DNA from: Vreelandella alkaliphila
GTDB taxonomy: Bacteria; Pseudomonadota; Gammaproteobacteria; Pseudomonadales; Halomonadaceae
Direction of reading: 5' to 3'
DNA: 64,000 nucleotides
NCBI RefSeq assembly: GCF_016107625.1
Contig: NZ_JABASV010000005.1
Coordinates: 62,001 to 126,000, forward strand
Notes under the pieces: model-generated
What the model was told of the DNA's origin: nothing
Seen by the model: only the letters and a program-made list of their open reading frames with translations
Databases searched by the model: none
Part shown: in pieces, positions 18,129 to 29,148 of the stretch
Numbering within the stretch: the first letter of the stretch is position 1
Layout: each line of letters starts with the position of its first letter
Program-made: the position numbers and the translations under genes

Positions 18129-19571
18129 ATGTTAGGACAAGGATTCGTATCTGCCGCGGCAATTGCGGCAAGTGTGCTATTTATTTTATCGCTAGGCGGC
18201 TTGAGTAATCAGGAAAAAGCCAAGCGTGCCGTGTGGTACGGCATTGTGGGCATGGCCGTAGCGGTGTTCTTTACCTCCCTCGGGCCAGGTATTGGCGGCT
18301 ACTGGTGGCTGGTTCCGGCGATGTTAATCGGTGCTGGGATTGGTGCTTATGTCGCAGGCAAGGTCGAAATGACCGAAATGCCTCAGTTGGTAGCGGCACT
18401 ACATAGTTTTGTGGGTTTGGCAGCGGTCTTTGTTGCCTGGAGCGCAGATTTAGAGCGCCGCCGGGTGTTGGCAGCACAAGCGGCCGATGGCGCGATGCAA
18501 GAGTTTTCTGCGTTTGCCGCATTGGTGGCCACGAAGGCTCCTGCTGAGCTGACCTTTTTGCAGATTGAGGTGGTGTTCGCGATTTTCATCGGTGCGGTGA
18601 CCTTTACCGGCTCGGTGATTGCGTTTGGTAAGCTGGCGGGTAAGGTGGATGGCAAGCCTCGCCAACTGCCGGGTGGGCATATGCTCAATGCCGGTGCTGC
18701 GGCGCTTTCATTGCTGCTCGCGATTCTTTACCTCAACGGCGCAGGTTTCTGGACACTGATCGTGCTGGCAGCGTTGTCATTCTTTATTGGCTATCACCTG
18801 ATTATGGGCATTGGCGGTGCGGATATGCCGGTGGTGGTATCGATGTTGAACAGCTACTCCGGCTGGGCAGCGGCGGCGATTGGTTTCACGCTGTCTAATG
18901 ATCTATTGATTGTTACCGGCGCACTGGTGGGGTCCTCAGGGGCGATCCTGTCTTACATTATGTGTAAGGCGATGAACCGCAACTTCGTTAACGTGATTTT
19001 GGGCGGCTTCGGTGGTGCTCAAGGGCCAGCGGCTGAAATTGAGGGCGAGCAGGTCGCGATTGATGCGAGTGGCGTAGCGAGTGCCTTAAACGATGCTGAC
19101 AGCGTGATTATCGTGCCGGGATATGGCATGGCGGTGGCTCAAGCACAAAGTGCGGTGAGCGATCTAGTACGCAAGCTGCGGGCATCGGGTAAGACCGTAC
19201 GTTTTGGTATTCATCCGGTGGCAGGGCGTCTACCTGGGCACATGAACGTGCTGCTGGCTGAAGCCAAAGTGCCTTACGATATCGTGCTGGAAATGGACGA
19301 GATTAACGACGATTTCTCAAGTACGGATGTGGTGATCGTGATCGGCTCCAACGACATCGTAAACCCAGCGGCCGAGGAAGATCCCAATAGTCCTATCGCC
19401 GGTATGCCGGTATTGAAGGTTTGGGAAGCCAAGCAGGTGTTTGTCAGCAAGCGTGGTCAGGGCACGGGCTACTCTGGCATTGAAAACCCGCTATTCTTCA
19501 AAGAGAACACGCGCATGTTCTACGGCGATGCGCGGGATAGCTTGAACGCACTGTTGCCAATGGTGGAGTAA
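18129..19571 (+). CDS. pntB: NAD(P) transhydrogenase subunit beta PntB
   Basis: The ATG at 18129 ([16 protein letters not shown]) is preferred because GGAG lies upstream and it does not overlap pntA; a TTG-started longer frame would. The 480-residue protein has many membrane segments (about 1-265) and then the soluble NADP-binding domain III with [12 protein letters not shown] and [15 protein letters not shown] strong terminator follows. Confidence 0.95.
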   Translation: MLGQGFVSAAAIAASVLFILSLGGLSNQEKAKRAVWYGIVGMAVAVFFTSLGPGIGGYWWLVPAMLIGAGIGAYVAGKVEMTEMPQLVAALHSFVGLAAVFVAWSADLERRRVLAAQAADGAMQEFSAFAALVATKAPAELTFLQIEVVFAIFIGAVTFTGSVIAFGKLAGKVDGKPRQLPGGHMLNAGAAALSLLLAILYLNGAGFWTLIVLAALSFFIGYHLIMGIGGADMPVVVSMLNSYSGWAAAAIGFTLSNDLLIVTGALVGSSGAILSYIMCKAMNRNFVNVILGGFGGAQGPAAEIEGEQVAIDASGVASALNDADSVIIVPGYGMAVAQAQSAVSDLVRKLRASGKTVRFGIHPVAGRLPGHMNVLLAEAKVPYDIVLEMDEINDDFSSTDVVIVIGSNDIVNPAAEEDPNSPIAGMPVLKVWEAKQVFVSKRGQGTGYSGIENPLFFKENTRMFYGDARDSLNALLPMVE

Positions 19572-19606
19572 AGGTAAGAAAACGCTACTATCATGATAGT
19601 GGTACG

Positions 19607-19635
19607 GGCAGGGCGTCTGACGTCCTGCCTTTTTT
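19607..19635 (+). terminator. Terminator after pntB
   Basis: GGCAGGGCG and CGTCCTGCC pair over nine positions (one G-U) with loop TCTGA, followed by six T residues. A 14-base perfect palindrome ACTATCATGATAGT (19587-19600) precedes it. Confidence 0.9.
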
Positions 19636-19675
19636 ATTGGCTAAGTTTTTATTGACTAAGTTTGTATTGACTAAG
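19631..19675 (+). repeat. Three 15-base tandem repeats after the pntB terminator
   Basis: Units TTTTTATTGGCTAAG, TTTTTATTGACTAAG and TTTGTATTGACTAAG lie end to end. The first unit includes the terminator's T tract. Adjacent units differ by one base. Confidence 0.92.
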
Positions 19676-22023
<2,348 letters not shown>

Positions 22024-22063
22024 ACGTCAAAGCAACGCTTGCTCTAAGTAACTTCCCTGTTCT

Positions 22064-22091
22064 AACCCGCATCGAGAGATGCGGGTTTTTT
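22064..22091 (+). terminator. Terminator after katG
   Basis: CCCGCATC and GATGCGGG pair with loop GAGA, followed by six T residues. It also stands at the end of the converging pxpC gene and may act on both strands, since AA precedes the stem. Confidence 0.92.
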
Positions 22092-23019
22092 AATGCCAAT
22101 GGCTTAATTGCTTCCGATAGGCAATTTGCGCTTGGCTGGCACTGACAGGGCTCAAATGCACCTCGGTTCCCGGTACGCATTGAGCAAGCAGCGCACAGGC
22201 CATCGGGGTAAGTGCACCTAGGCGTGGATAGCCGCCAATGGTTTGGCGGTCATTCATTAACACAATCGGCTGGCCGTCGGGTGGGATTTGCACGGCGCCA
22301 AGGGGAATTCCTTCAGAAATAATGCCACCGAGCGTGCAATGCAGAGGCTGGCCAGTGAGACGAACACCCATGCGATCAGCGCGATTATCTACTGTCCAAG
22401 GCTGGTTAAAAGCATTGTACAGGCTGCGTCCGGCGAAATTTGAAGCTTGCGAGCCAAGCACCATGCTGAGTTGGCAGCTTTTTTCTGGCATGGCGGGGGC
22501 TGTTCCTTCAGGCAAGCTGCGCTCGCCGGGTGAGTTACCTTGCCAGGTGAGCTGGTCGCCGGTTTGTAGCGGTTTGCCGTCGTCACGGAGCCCGCCAATT
22601 TGCTCGCGGGCAGTGCAGGAACGGCTGCCCAGAATCGTTGGTGCGTTTAATCCGCCAGGAAACGCCAGATAGGCCCGTAGGCCACGCCGAGGCTGGCTGA
22701 AAATGAGTGTTTGACCGGAACGCAGCAGAAAGCTTGTGTTGGTGGCTAATGGCTGTCCATCGATGGTGGCACCAAGATCGGCCCCGGTGAGCGCCAGACG
22801 TACCTCGGCATTGGCAACCAAGCTGAGGTTGCCACCCATAACAATCTCCAGTGCCGCGCTATCAGGTGCGTTACCGATGAGCCAGTTTGCCCAGCGAAAT
22901 GAAATCCAGTCGGCGGCACCGCTCTGGGTAACTCCCAAATGACCCACGCCGAACCGCCCTAAATCTTGAATCAGAGCCAGTGGTCCGGCCTGCTTAACCG
23001 TTAGCATTGCCTGGCTCAT
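22090..23019 (-). CDS. pxpC: 5-oxoprolinase subunit PxpC
   Basis: 309 residues of the biotin-dependent-carboxyltransferase-like family (KipA/PxpC). Typical segments are GPLALIQDLGRFGVGHLGVTQSGAAD at the start and MNDRQTIGGYPRLG near the end. With PxpA and PxpB it forms the ATP-dependent bacterial 5-oxoprolinase. It overlaps pxpB by 4 bp. Confidence 0.93.
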   Translation of the reverse strand: MSQAMLTVKQAGPLALIQDLGRFGVGHLGVTQSGAADWISFRWANWLIGNAPDSAALEIVMGGNLSLVANAEVRLALTGADLGATIDGQPLATNTSFLLRSGQTLIFSQPRRGLRAYLAFPGGLNAPTILGSRSCTAREQIGGLRDDGKPLQTGDQLTWQGNSPGERSLPEGTAPAMPEKSCQLSMVLGSQASNFAGRSLYNAFNQPWTVDNRADRMGVRLTGQPLHCTLGGIISEGIPLGAVQIPPDGQPIVLMNDRQTIGGYPRLGALTPMACALLAQCVPGTEVHLSPVSASQAQIAYRKQLSHWH

Positions 23020-23720
23020 GGCCGCTCCTCCATCGGCGTTGTATCGCCTCCTGCTGCTTCAAACTCTGCTTTGCCAATCGCTTTAAAGCGCACCTTATCG
23101 CCAGGGCGCAACAGGGGCTCGCCCCGCTTAGCGTATTCAAATAGCGGTACGGCGGTACGACCTAAAATATTCCATCCCCCTGGAGAAAGGAGCGGGTAGA
23201 TAGCCGTTTGTCGATCGGCAATGCCCACACTGCCTGCCGCGACTTTGCGGCGGGGTGTTTTCAAGCGAGGCGTGGCGATGCCTTCGTCTACCAACCCCAT
23301 AAAACCGTAGCCGGGGGCAAAGCCCAGCGCGAAAACGCAGTAATCATGGTCGCAGTGACGCTCGATCAGAGAGCCAACGCTGAGCCCTGCGCGTTTTGCC
23401 ACCAGCGGAAGCTCAGGGCCAACGCTTTCGTCATACCATACGGGGATCTCATGCAACTGGCCGTCCTGCGATTCGGCAGGCGTTAAGTGGCGCAAGGCAC
23501 TGCGAATCAGCGTAGCGACTTGGCCAAAGGTTAGTTGCTGGCTGTCATAGTGCACCAGCAGCGTGGTGTAGGAAGGAATCAGGTCAATGAGTGCCTCGCC
23601 CAGCGCATCGCGCAGGGTTTGATCGGCAGCGATGATCCACGCCATATTGGATTCATCGATAGTGTCAAACAGCCGTACCGTTACGGCGTCCATGGCCGCC
23701 GTTTCTAAACGCAGTTTCAC
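23016..23720 (-). CDS. pxpB: 5-oxoprolinase subunit PxpB
   Basis: 234 residues of the KipI/PxpB family, with [19 protein letters not shown] sequence ([17 protein letters not shown]) and the cyclophilin-like core ending [11 protein letters not shown]. It overlaps both neighbours by 4 bp (ATGA), so the three subunits are translationally coupled. Confidence 0.93.
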   Translation of the reverse strand: MKLRLETAAMDAVTVRLFDTIDESNMAWIIAADQTLRDALGEALIDLIPSYTTLLVHYDSQQLTFGQVATLIRSALRHLTPAESQDGQLHEIPVWYDESVGPELPLVAKRAGLSVGSLIERHCDHDYCVFALGFAPGYGFMGLVDEGIATPRLKTPRRKVAAGSVGIADRQTAIYPLLSPGGWNILGRTAVPLFEYAKRGEPLLRPGDKVRFKAIGKAEFEAAGGDTTPMEERP

Positions 23721-24469
23721 GCAGACTCCAGCGCCGTAAAGGCATCACGAATCGCGCGCACGGCAGCCACCGACTCAGGATTGTCGCCGTGCACGCACAG
23801 GGTGTCGCAGGGTAGGTGCAGCGCGCTACCGTCGCGGGCGGTCAGCGCCTCGCCTTTGGCGAGCGCAACGGCTTGCGCAACGATAGTGGCTTGGTCGTGG
23901 TGGACAGCACCCGCCAGATGGCGAGAGGCGAGATGGCCGGTCGCTTCATAAGCGCGGTCAGCGAACGTTTCAAACCACAGGGTAATGCCCATTTTTTTCG
24001 CCAACTGACGATGAGGTTCCGGATCGGCAGTTGCCATGACCATCAGCGGAAGGTCGGCATCATAAGCACGTACCGCACGCATGGCTCCTTCCAATAACTC
24101 AAGATTCGCCGCCATGTCGTTATACATCGCTCCATGGGGCTTTATGTAGCTCAGCGTCACGCCTTCGGCTTGGCAAATTCCGGCCAGCGCACCGACCTGG
24201 TACAGCATCATATCCTCTACTTCTGCGGGCGAGCAGGCCATAGAGCGACGACCAAACCCCATTAAGTCAGGGTAACCGGGGTGGGCGCCAATACGTACGC
24301 CATGCTGACTGGCCAAGGCGACCGTGCGACGCATTACATGAGGGTCTGAGGCATGATAGCCACAGGCGATATTGGCACAATCGACGTAAGGCATTACATC
24401 GGCATCTAAGCCAATCGACCAATTACCGAAGCTTTCGCCCATGTCACAGTTGAGCAGTGGGGTTGCCAT
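23717..24469 (-). CDS. pxpA: 5-oxoprolinase subunit PxpA
   Basis: 250 residues of the LamB/YcsF family, normal length. The metal-binding start [13 protein letters not shown], then [11 protein letters not shown] and [15 protein letters not shown], are characteristic. It opens 5-oxoproline to glutamate together with PxpBC. First gene of the leftward pxpABC operon. Confidence 0.94.
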   Translation of the reverse strand: MATPLLNCDMGESFGNWSIGLDADVMPYVDCANIACGYHASDPHVMRRTVALASQHGVRIGAHPGYPDLMGFGRRSMACSPAEVEDMMLYQVGALAGICQAEGVTLSYIKPHGAMYNDMAANLELLEGAMRAVRAYDADLPLMVMATADPEPHRQLAKKMGITLWFETFADRAYEATGHLASRHLAGAVHHDQATIVAQAVALAKGEALTARDGSALHLPCDTLCVHGDNPESVAAVRAIRDAFTALESA

Positions 24470-24506
24470 ATCGTCTCCTAGCCTGTTTTGAATTTATTAG
24501 AGTCAC

Positions 24507-24542
24507 TTGTTGGTTAACAGCGAGTTGTTAGTTAGCAGCGTT
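24507..24542 (-). repeat. 18-base imperfect tandem repeat before pxpA
   Basis: TTGTTGGTTAACAGCGAG and TTGTTAGTTAGCAGCGTT match at 14 of 18 positions and lie 38-73 bases upstream of the pxpA start. Confidence 0.75.
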
Positions 24543-24716
24543 GGCCAAGAACGCTTATTTTTAATAACGGAGTGCTAATACTGAAGGATTTGTTGTTAAA
24601 GATGCGGTTGACAGTGTTTGTTATGACTACCTGTTGTAAATAGTTAGCTTGATTATCAGTGTGATGTCTTAAAACCAATATATGAACCTATCCTGTTAAG
24701 TTCCAATCGTTTTTAG

Positions 24717-24731
24717 CGATACTTAGTATCG
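24717..24731. promoter_or_regulatory. Candidate operator palindrome CGATACT-T-AGTATCG
   Basis: A perfect 7-1-7 inverted repeat in the middle of the pxpA/lysR divergent region. It does not fit the T-N11-A LysR box exactly, so the binding protein is uncertain. Confidence 0.5.
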
Positions 24732-24768
24732 GTGATTCCTATCGTGCTGTTATTTATTGGAAAAATAG

Positions 24769-24797
24769 TTGACGCTAGGGGGGAATACGATTATCAA
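24769..24797 (+). promoter_or_regulatory. Sigma-70-like promoter toward lysR
   Basis: TTGACG and TATCAA with a 17-base spacer. The expected start would be near 24804, about 100 bases before the small reading frame at 24912 and 330 before lysR. Confidence 0.45.
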
Positions 24798-24911
24798 ATA
24801 AATAAAGCGACTCGATAAAAGATTATAAAAAAAACGCTCACGCCAGCCCTAACGAATACCCGCAGCACTAATAATAATCGGCGGTCAGTGAGTCGTTTTG
24901 AGGAGTGAAAC

Positions 24912-25127
24912 ATGCAAACGTCGGCCATGAGTCAGCTCGTCACTGTTCAGCTAGACACTGTTCAGCGAAAAATAGTGGGTAATCCCACCATGCTGGCCCT
25001 AAGATTGCGTTACATAGCAATGCGACCATTTCACCCAGTGACACATTGCGCTAGGGGGCGGCACTGCACGCGGCGTTACCTGCGCTGTGTAGGAATACCC
25101 GCCGATGTTACTGCAACCATTGGTTAG
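24912..25127 (+). CDS. Doubtful 71-residue reading frame before lysR
   Basis: The ATG is preceded by a very good ribosome site (GAGGAG, six bases before it) and a promoter-like sequence lies about 110 bases upstream, which favour translation. Against this, the sequence matches no family I recognise, is rich in Arg, His and Cys late in the frame, and contains a 15-base tandem duplication (24941-24970) like those in other intergenic gaps. It could be a leader peptide, the remnant of a gene, or chance. Confidence 0.3.
   Translation: MQTSAMSQLVTVQLDTVQRKIVGNPTMLALRLRYIAMRPFHPVTHCARGRHCTRRYLRCVGIPADVTATIG
24941..24970 (+). repeat. 15-base tandem repeat
   Basis: CACTGTTCAGCTAGA is followed by CACTGTTCAGCGAAA, 13 of 15 identical. 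A short GTGGG-TAAT-CCCAC hairpin follows at 24975-24988. Confidence 0.8.
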
Positions 25128-25135
25128 GCAAATGT

Positions 25136-26125
25136 ATGCTTGATTTCAAAGAGCTAGACGCTTTTGTATGGGCGGTAAAGCTTGGCTCTTTTCGCAAGGC
25201 GGCGGTACGCTTACATATCACGCAGCCTTCTGTTTCTGAGCGTATTTCACGTTTGGAAAGCACCGTAGGTGAGCTATTGCTTGAGCGCTCGGCGCGTCCG
25301 GTTCAGCCGACCATGCGTGGCCGCGAGTTCTTTCTGCATGCTGAGCGCATACTGCATCAGCGTGATGAGGCGCTAAAGCTATTTGATAGTGCTGAGACAT
25401 TTTCTGCGCCCCTTAGGCTCGGCACCATTGAAACCATTGCACATAGCTGGTTTCCCGCGTTCATTCAGCAGCTTACTGAGCGTTTTCCAGAACTCATTAT
25501 CGAGTTAACAGTTGATTACTCTCCGGCTCTTAATGATCGGCTGATGCGCAATGAGATTGATATTTTGCTGGCAATGAATGGTTACTTGGCTCCGGAGCAA
25601 ATTGAGTGCGAGACGTTAAGTCCTTATGAGATGGGCATGTTTGTTTCACCTCGTCATGCCGCGCTGCTAAGCGAACACCCCAACGCTTGGTGCCAGTCGT
25701 TGCCGTTTATTTCCTTTGGCAGGCAGGCTCGCCCCTACGAAGAACTGGTTCGTTACCTTTCTGATGTGGGCGTTCAGCAGCCTCGTATCCATAGCGTTAG
25801 CACATTGATGACCATTGCACGAATGACGATGGAGGGGCTGGGAATCGGTGCGCTTCCGGTCGCCACCGTATTAGATGAGTGGCGGCGGGGTGATCTATAC
25901 CGTTTAGCGCTACCCGTGCCGTTGCCGCCTATGAACTATGATGTGATATGGCGCAGTGCGAATCATCCTCGCTTTTGCCGAAGTGTGGGGCGGATCGCCC
26001 AAGAATGTGCAGCCAATTATGCCATAGAGCGGTGCGCTGACATGGCAAACACAAGTTTTACCGGCCGCTGGGTTTGCCCTAGCGCAACCCCTACCATTCC
26101 CGAAGCAACACCTCGATCAACCTGA
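25136..26125 (+). CDS. LysR-family transcriptional regulator
   Basis: 329 residues. The N-terminal helix-turn-helix (about 1-60) is typical: LDAFVWAVKLGSFRKAAVRLHITQPSVSERISRLE. The effector domain spans about 90-295, followed by a short extra tail. It lies directly before the TRAP genes and diverges from pxpABC, so it probably controls one or both. The ribosome site is weak. Confidence 0.92.
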   Translation: MLDFKELDAFVWAVKLGSFRKAAVRLHITQPSVSERISRLESTVGELLLERSARPVQPTMRGREFFLHAERILHQRDEALKLFDSAETFSAPLRLGTIETIAHSWFPAFIQQLTERFPELIIELTVDYSPALNDRLMRNEIDILLAMNGYLAPEQIECETLSPYEMGMFVSPRHAALLSEHPNAWCQSLPFISFGRQARPYEELVRYLSDVGVQQPRIHSVSTLMTIARMTMEGLGIGALPVATVLDEWRRGDLYRLALPVPLPPMNYDVIWRSANHPRFCRSVGRIAQECAANYAIERCADMANTSFTGRWVCPSATPTIPEATPRST

Positions 26126-26157
26126 ACTTCCATTAATATGAATAAGAGGACGTCCCC

Positions 26158-27147
26158 ATGCATAAACGTATAACAACGCCATTACTGCTAGTGACCGCTT
26201 GCAGCCTCGCCGCTGCGGCGACCGCCCATGCGGCTGAATGGACCATGGCAACGCCTTATGGTGATGCAAGCTTCCATACCCAAAACAATAAACAGTTTGC
26301 AGAGGATGTGGCTGAGGCCACAAACGGTGACTTAACCATTACGGTGCACAGCGGTGGTTCTCTGGTTTCTCATGGTGAAATTAAGCCGTCGGTGCGCCGG
26401 GGTACGATTGATGCTGGCGAAGTGTTCCTTTCTGTTCTTTCCAATGATGACCCTATTTTCGAAGTTGATACGCTGCCGGGGGTAGCCGGTAGCTATGAAG
26501 ATGCTTATGCCTTGTGGGAAGCCACTAAGCCGATGATTACTGAGCTATTTGCCTATGAAGGAATGGTGCCTTTGTATGCTGTCGCTTGGCCAGCCCAGGG
26601 CATTTACACCTCTGCGCCGTTAACGGATCCCGATCAGTTCGACGGCTTGCGGGTGCGTGCGCCAAATATTAATACTCAGCGTTTCGTTGATAATTTAGGT
26701 GGCAGTCCGACAGAAACCGAAGAGTCTGATATTCCTACTGCCTTTAGCACCGGTCGTGTGGATGCCATGATTACTTCCAGTTCTACCGGTAACTCCATGG
26801 CAGCCTGGGACTATGTGACCGACTACACCGATGCCAACTTGTGGCTCCCTAAGAACATTGTGTTTATGAGTCAGCGAAGCTTTGATCGTTTAGATGAAGC
26901 TACCCAAGACGCGCTGATGGAAGCGGCTGCTCGGGCTGAAGAGCGTGGCTGGCAAATGAGCCGTGAGAACAATGAAACTAGCCTGGAAGCACTGAGGGAA
27001 AATGGCATTTCAGTTTCTCAGCCTAATGAGGCGGTCTCTGCTGCTCTGCAAGCGGCGGGCGATGAACTATTTGCTGACTGGGAATCCCGTGCTGACGACG
27101 ATGCAAAACAAGCCTTAGAGAACTATCGCGAACAACGCGGTAACTGA
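26158..27147 (+). CDS. dctP: TRAP transporter solute-binding protein DctP
   Basis: 329 residues with a signal peptide ending AHAAEW. The family signature FDGLRVRAPNINTQRFVDNLGGSPT contains the arginine that binds the carboxylate of the ligand. GAGGAC precedes the ATG. It is the first of three TRAP genes. The ligand is probably an organic or amino acid; 5-oxoproline is suggested only by the pxp genes beyond the divergent promoter. Confidence 0.92.
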   Translation: MHKRITTPLLLVTACSLAAAATAHAAEWTMATPYGDASFHTQNNKQFAEDVAEATNGDLTITVHSGGSLVSHGEIKPSVRRGTIDAGEVFLSVLSNDDPIFEVDTLPGVAGSYEDAYALWEATKPMITELFAYEGMVPLYAVAWPAQGIYTSAPLTDPDQFDGLRVRAPNINTQRFVDNLGGSPTETEESDIPTAFSTGRVDAMITSSSTGNSMAAWDYVTDYTDANLWLPKNIVFMSQRSFDRLDEATQDALMEAAARAEERGWQMSRENNETSLEALRENGISVSQPNEAVSAALQAAGDELFADWESRADDDAKQALENYREQRGN

Positions 27148-27158
27148 GTCTTAACAAC

Positions 27159-27190
27159 TAATGCTGGTTTTAAGTAATGCTGGCTTTAAG
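27159..27190 (+). repeat. 16-base tandem repeat after dctP
   Basis: TAATGCTGGTTTTAAG and TAATGCTGGCTTTAAG lie end to end, 15 of 16 identical, 11 bases past the dctP stop. Each contains an ATG, which creates a false early start for dctQ. Confidence 0.9.
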
Positions 27191-27212
27191 GGCGGCTGTT
27201 TATGCCGCCCTT
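27188..27212 (+). terminator. Intra-operon hairpin between dctP and dctQ
   Basis: AAGGGCGGC and GCCGCCCTT form a 9-bp perfect stem with loop TGTTTAT and only two T residues at its end. It is better read as an mRNA-stabilising or attenuating stem that keeps dctP expression above that of the membrane subunits. Confidence 0.75.
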
Positions 27213-27242
27213 ACCACCCACGCGCTCAATGAGACTGCGAAC

Positions 27243-27806
27243 ATGATGTTTAAATTCGACAAACTCTACCGCCTCGGTGCTTGGGGTGCTGCCGCGTGTA
27301 TGGTGGCTATTTGTGCACTTATCGCACTGCAGGTCACGTTTCGGTTAGTAGATGCGCTGCTTGTTTTGGTTGGCCTTAGCCGACTCGGCGTGAGCATCAC
27401 CGGCGTTTCTGAGATGGCGTCTTATCTGTTAGTCGGGGCAACGTTTCTTGGGCTTGCCTACACCTTTGTCCACCATGCGCATATTCGGGTGACGCTGCTT
27501 ATCTCGCGTCTACCTTCTGCCATACGCGTCTGGTTTGAGGTGTTTGGATTGCTCATTGCGGTAGTGATCAGCCTTTTGCTGACCTATGGCTTGATTGGAC
27601 TGGCAAGAGAAAGCCTTCAATATAACGATGTATCGTCAGGCTTTTTATCGATTCCCTTGTGGATACCGCAATCGGTATTAGTTGTTGGGGTAGGGCTCTT
27701 GGCATTGGCACTTCTGGAAGCCTTGTGGATAGCGCTGCGTATCGCTATCCACGACCCTGCGAGCTTCCGTGAAGCAACCGCCATCGACGACAACGAAGCG
27801 CATTAA
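27243..27806 (+). CDS. dctQ: TRAP transporter small permease DctQ
   Basis: The start is placed at 27243 (MMFKFDKLYRLGAWG) because an upstream in-frame ATG lies inside the tandem repeat and would put the hairpin in the coding region. The 187-residue protein has four hydrophobic segments, as the family does. It contacts both DctM and DctP in the inner membrane. Confidence 0.88.
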   Translation: MMFKFDKLYRLGAWGAAACMVAICALIALQVTFRLVDALLVLVGLSRLGVSITGVSEMASYLLVGATFLGLAYTFVHHAHIRVTLLISRLPSAIRVWFEVFGLLIAVVISLLLTYGLIGLARESLQYNDVSSGFLSIPLWIPQSVLVVGVGLLALALLEALWIALRIAIHDPASFREATAIDDNEAH

Positions 27807-27829
27807 GACGCTACCCAGGAGACACCCTC

Positions 27830-29134
27830 GTGCTATTACTTAGTTTGGCTACCATCTTTACCCTCGTGGTGCTGTTAGGCAGTGGCGTCTGGATTGCCTT
27901 TGCTCTGATTGGCACTGCTTGGGTTGCTCTTCAGTTTTTTAGTCCCTTCGACCCCGGCCCTATTCTTGCCTCGGATTTTTGGGGAGCAAGCTATGGCTGG
28001 GATTTAACGGCATTGCCGATGTTTATCTGGATGGGTGAGATTCTGTTTCGCTCAGGTCTTGCCGACAATATGTTTCGTGGCTTGTCGCCCTGGTTAAATC
28101 GCCTGCCAGGACGTTTACTTCACACCAATATCATTGGCAGCGGCATGTTTGCCGCCGTATGTGGCTCTTCAGCGGCGACCTGTGCAACGGTGGGGAAAAT
28201 GACCCTGCCAGAACTCGAACGCCGCGGCTATGACAGCAACATGGCGATTGGTACATTGGCCAGCGCTTCAACGCTAGGCTTGCTGATTCCGCCTTCCATC
28301 GTACTGATTGTTTATGGCGTGGTGACTGAACAGTCCATTACCCGGCTATTTATGGCAGGCATTGGGCCAGGGCTGATGATCTTGGCCATGTTTATGACCT
28401 ATCTGGTGCTGTGGGCCCTATTGAAAGGTAACCGAAACGGCTTAACCGGCGCTGATGAGTCGGGCATGAGCTTTGTTGAGAAGCTGCGCAATACCTGGTC
28501 GCTGGTGCCAATCCTGCTGCTTATTGGCGGTATTATCGTATCGATCTATGGCGGCCTAGCATCACCAACAGAAGCTGCCGCGGTAGGCGTCGTGCTGTCG
28601 ATGGTCATTGCGCATTTTAATGGCCACTTTAATCGAGACATTTTTACCAGCTCGTTATTTGCCGCAGTACGTACCGCGTGCATGATCGCCTTTATTATTG
28701 CTGGCGCGTCATTTTTGACCTCTGCGATGGGCTTTACTCAAGTGCCTATGCAGTTAGCTCGCACGATTGGTGAAATGGGTCTATCTCCTACGATGCTGCT
28801 AGTGGCCTTAACGGTGCTGCTGTTGATCATGGGCTGTTTTTTGGATGGTATTTCACTGATTCTGCTAGTCACGGCCATCATTATGCCAGTGGTTAGCGCC
28901 GCTGGATTTGATCTGATCTGGTTTGGTATCTATCTGGTGATTGTGGTCGAGATGTCACAAATTACGCCGCCTGTGGGGTTTAACCTATTTGTCATTCAAG
29001 GACTCACTGGTAAAGATATTGTCACCATCACGAAAGCAACACTGCCATTCTTTCTGCTGATGCTGCTGGCGATTGCTTTTATGCATCTCTTCCCTGAAAT
29101 CGCCTTGTATCTACCCCAGGCACTGAATAGATAG
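27830..29134 (+). CDS. dctM: TRAP transporter large permease DctM
   Basis: 434 residues, begun by GTG with AGGAG upstream. The protein has about twelve membrane segments and the family sequences GMFAAVCGSSAATCATVGKM and ASTLGLLIPPSIVLIVYG. It is the sodium-driven transport channel. It ends 14 bases from the converging HDOD-GGDEF gene, with no obvious terminator between. Confidence 0.93.
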   Translation: MLLLSLATIFTLVVLLGSGVWIAFALIGTAWVALQFFSPFDPGPILASDFWGASYGWDLTALPMFIWMGEILFRSGLADNMFRGLSPWLNRLPGRLLHTNIIGSGMFAAVCGSSAATCATVGKMTLPELERRGYDSNMAIGTLASASTLGLLIPPSIVLIVYGVVTEQSITRLFMAGIGPGLMILAMFMTYLVLWALLKGNRNGLTGADESGMSFVEKLRNTWSLVPILLLIGGIIVSIYGGLASPTEAAAVGVVLSMVIAHFNGHFNRDIFTSSLFAAVRTACMIAFIIAGASFLTSAMGFTQVPMQLARTIGEMGLSPTMLLVALTVLLLIMGCFLDGISLILLVTAIIMPVVSAAGFDLIWFGIYLVIVVEMSQITPPVGFNLFVIQGLTGKDIVTITKATLPFFLLMLLAIAFMHLFPEIALYLPQALNR

Positions 29135-29148
29135 TAGACGACTAACGG

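Larger units (their letters stand above)
24470..24911. promoter_or_regulatory. Divergent control region, pxpA / lysR-TRAP
   Basis: This AT-rich region holds an 18-base tandem repeat next to pxpA (24507-24542), a perfect 15-base palindrome (24717-24731) and a promoter-like pair TTGACG (24769-24774) and TATCAA (24792-24797) with a 17-base spacer on the plus strand. No gene is seen in it. Confidence 0.55.
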
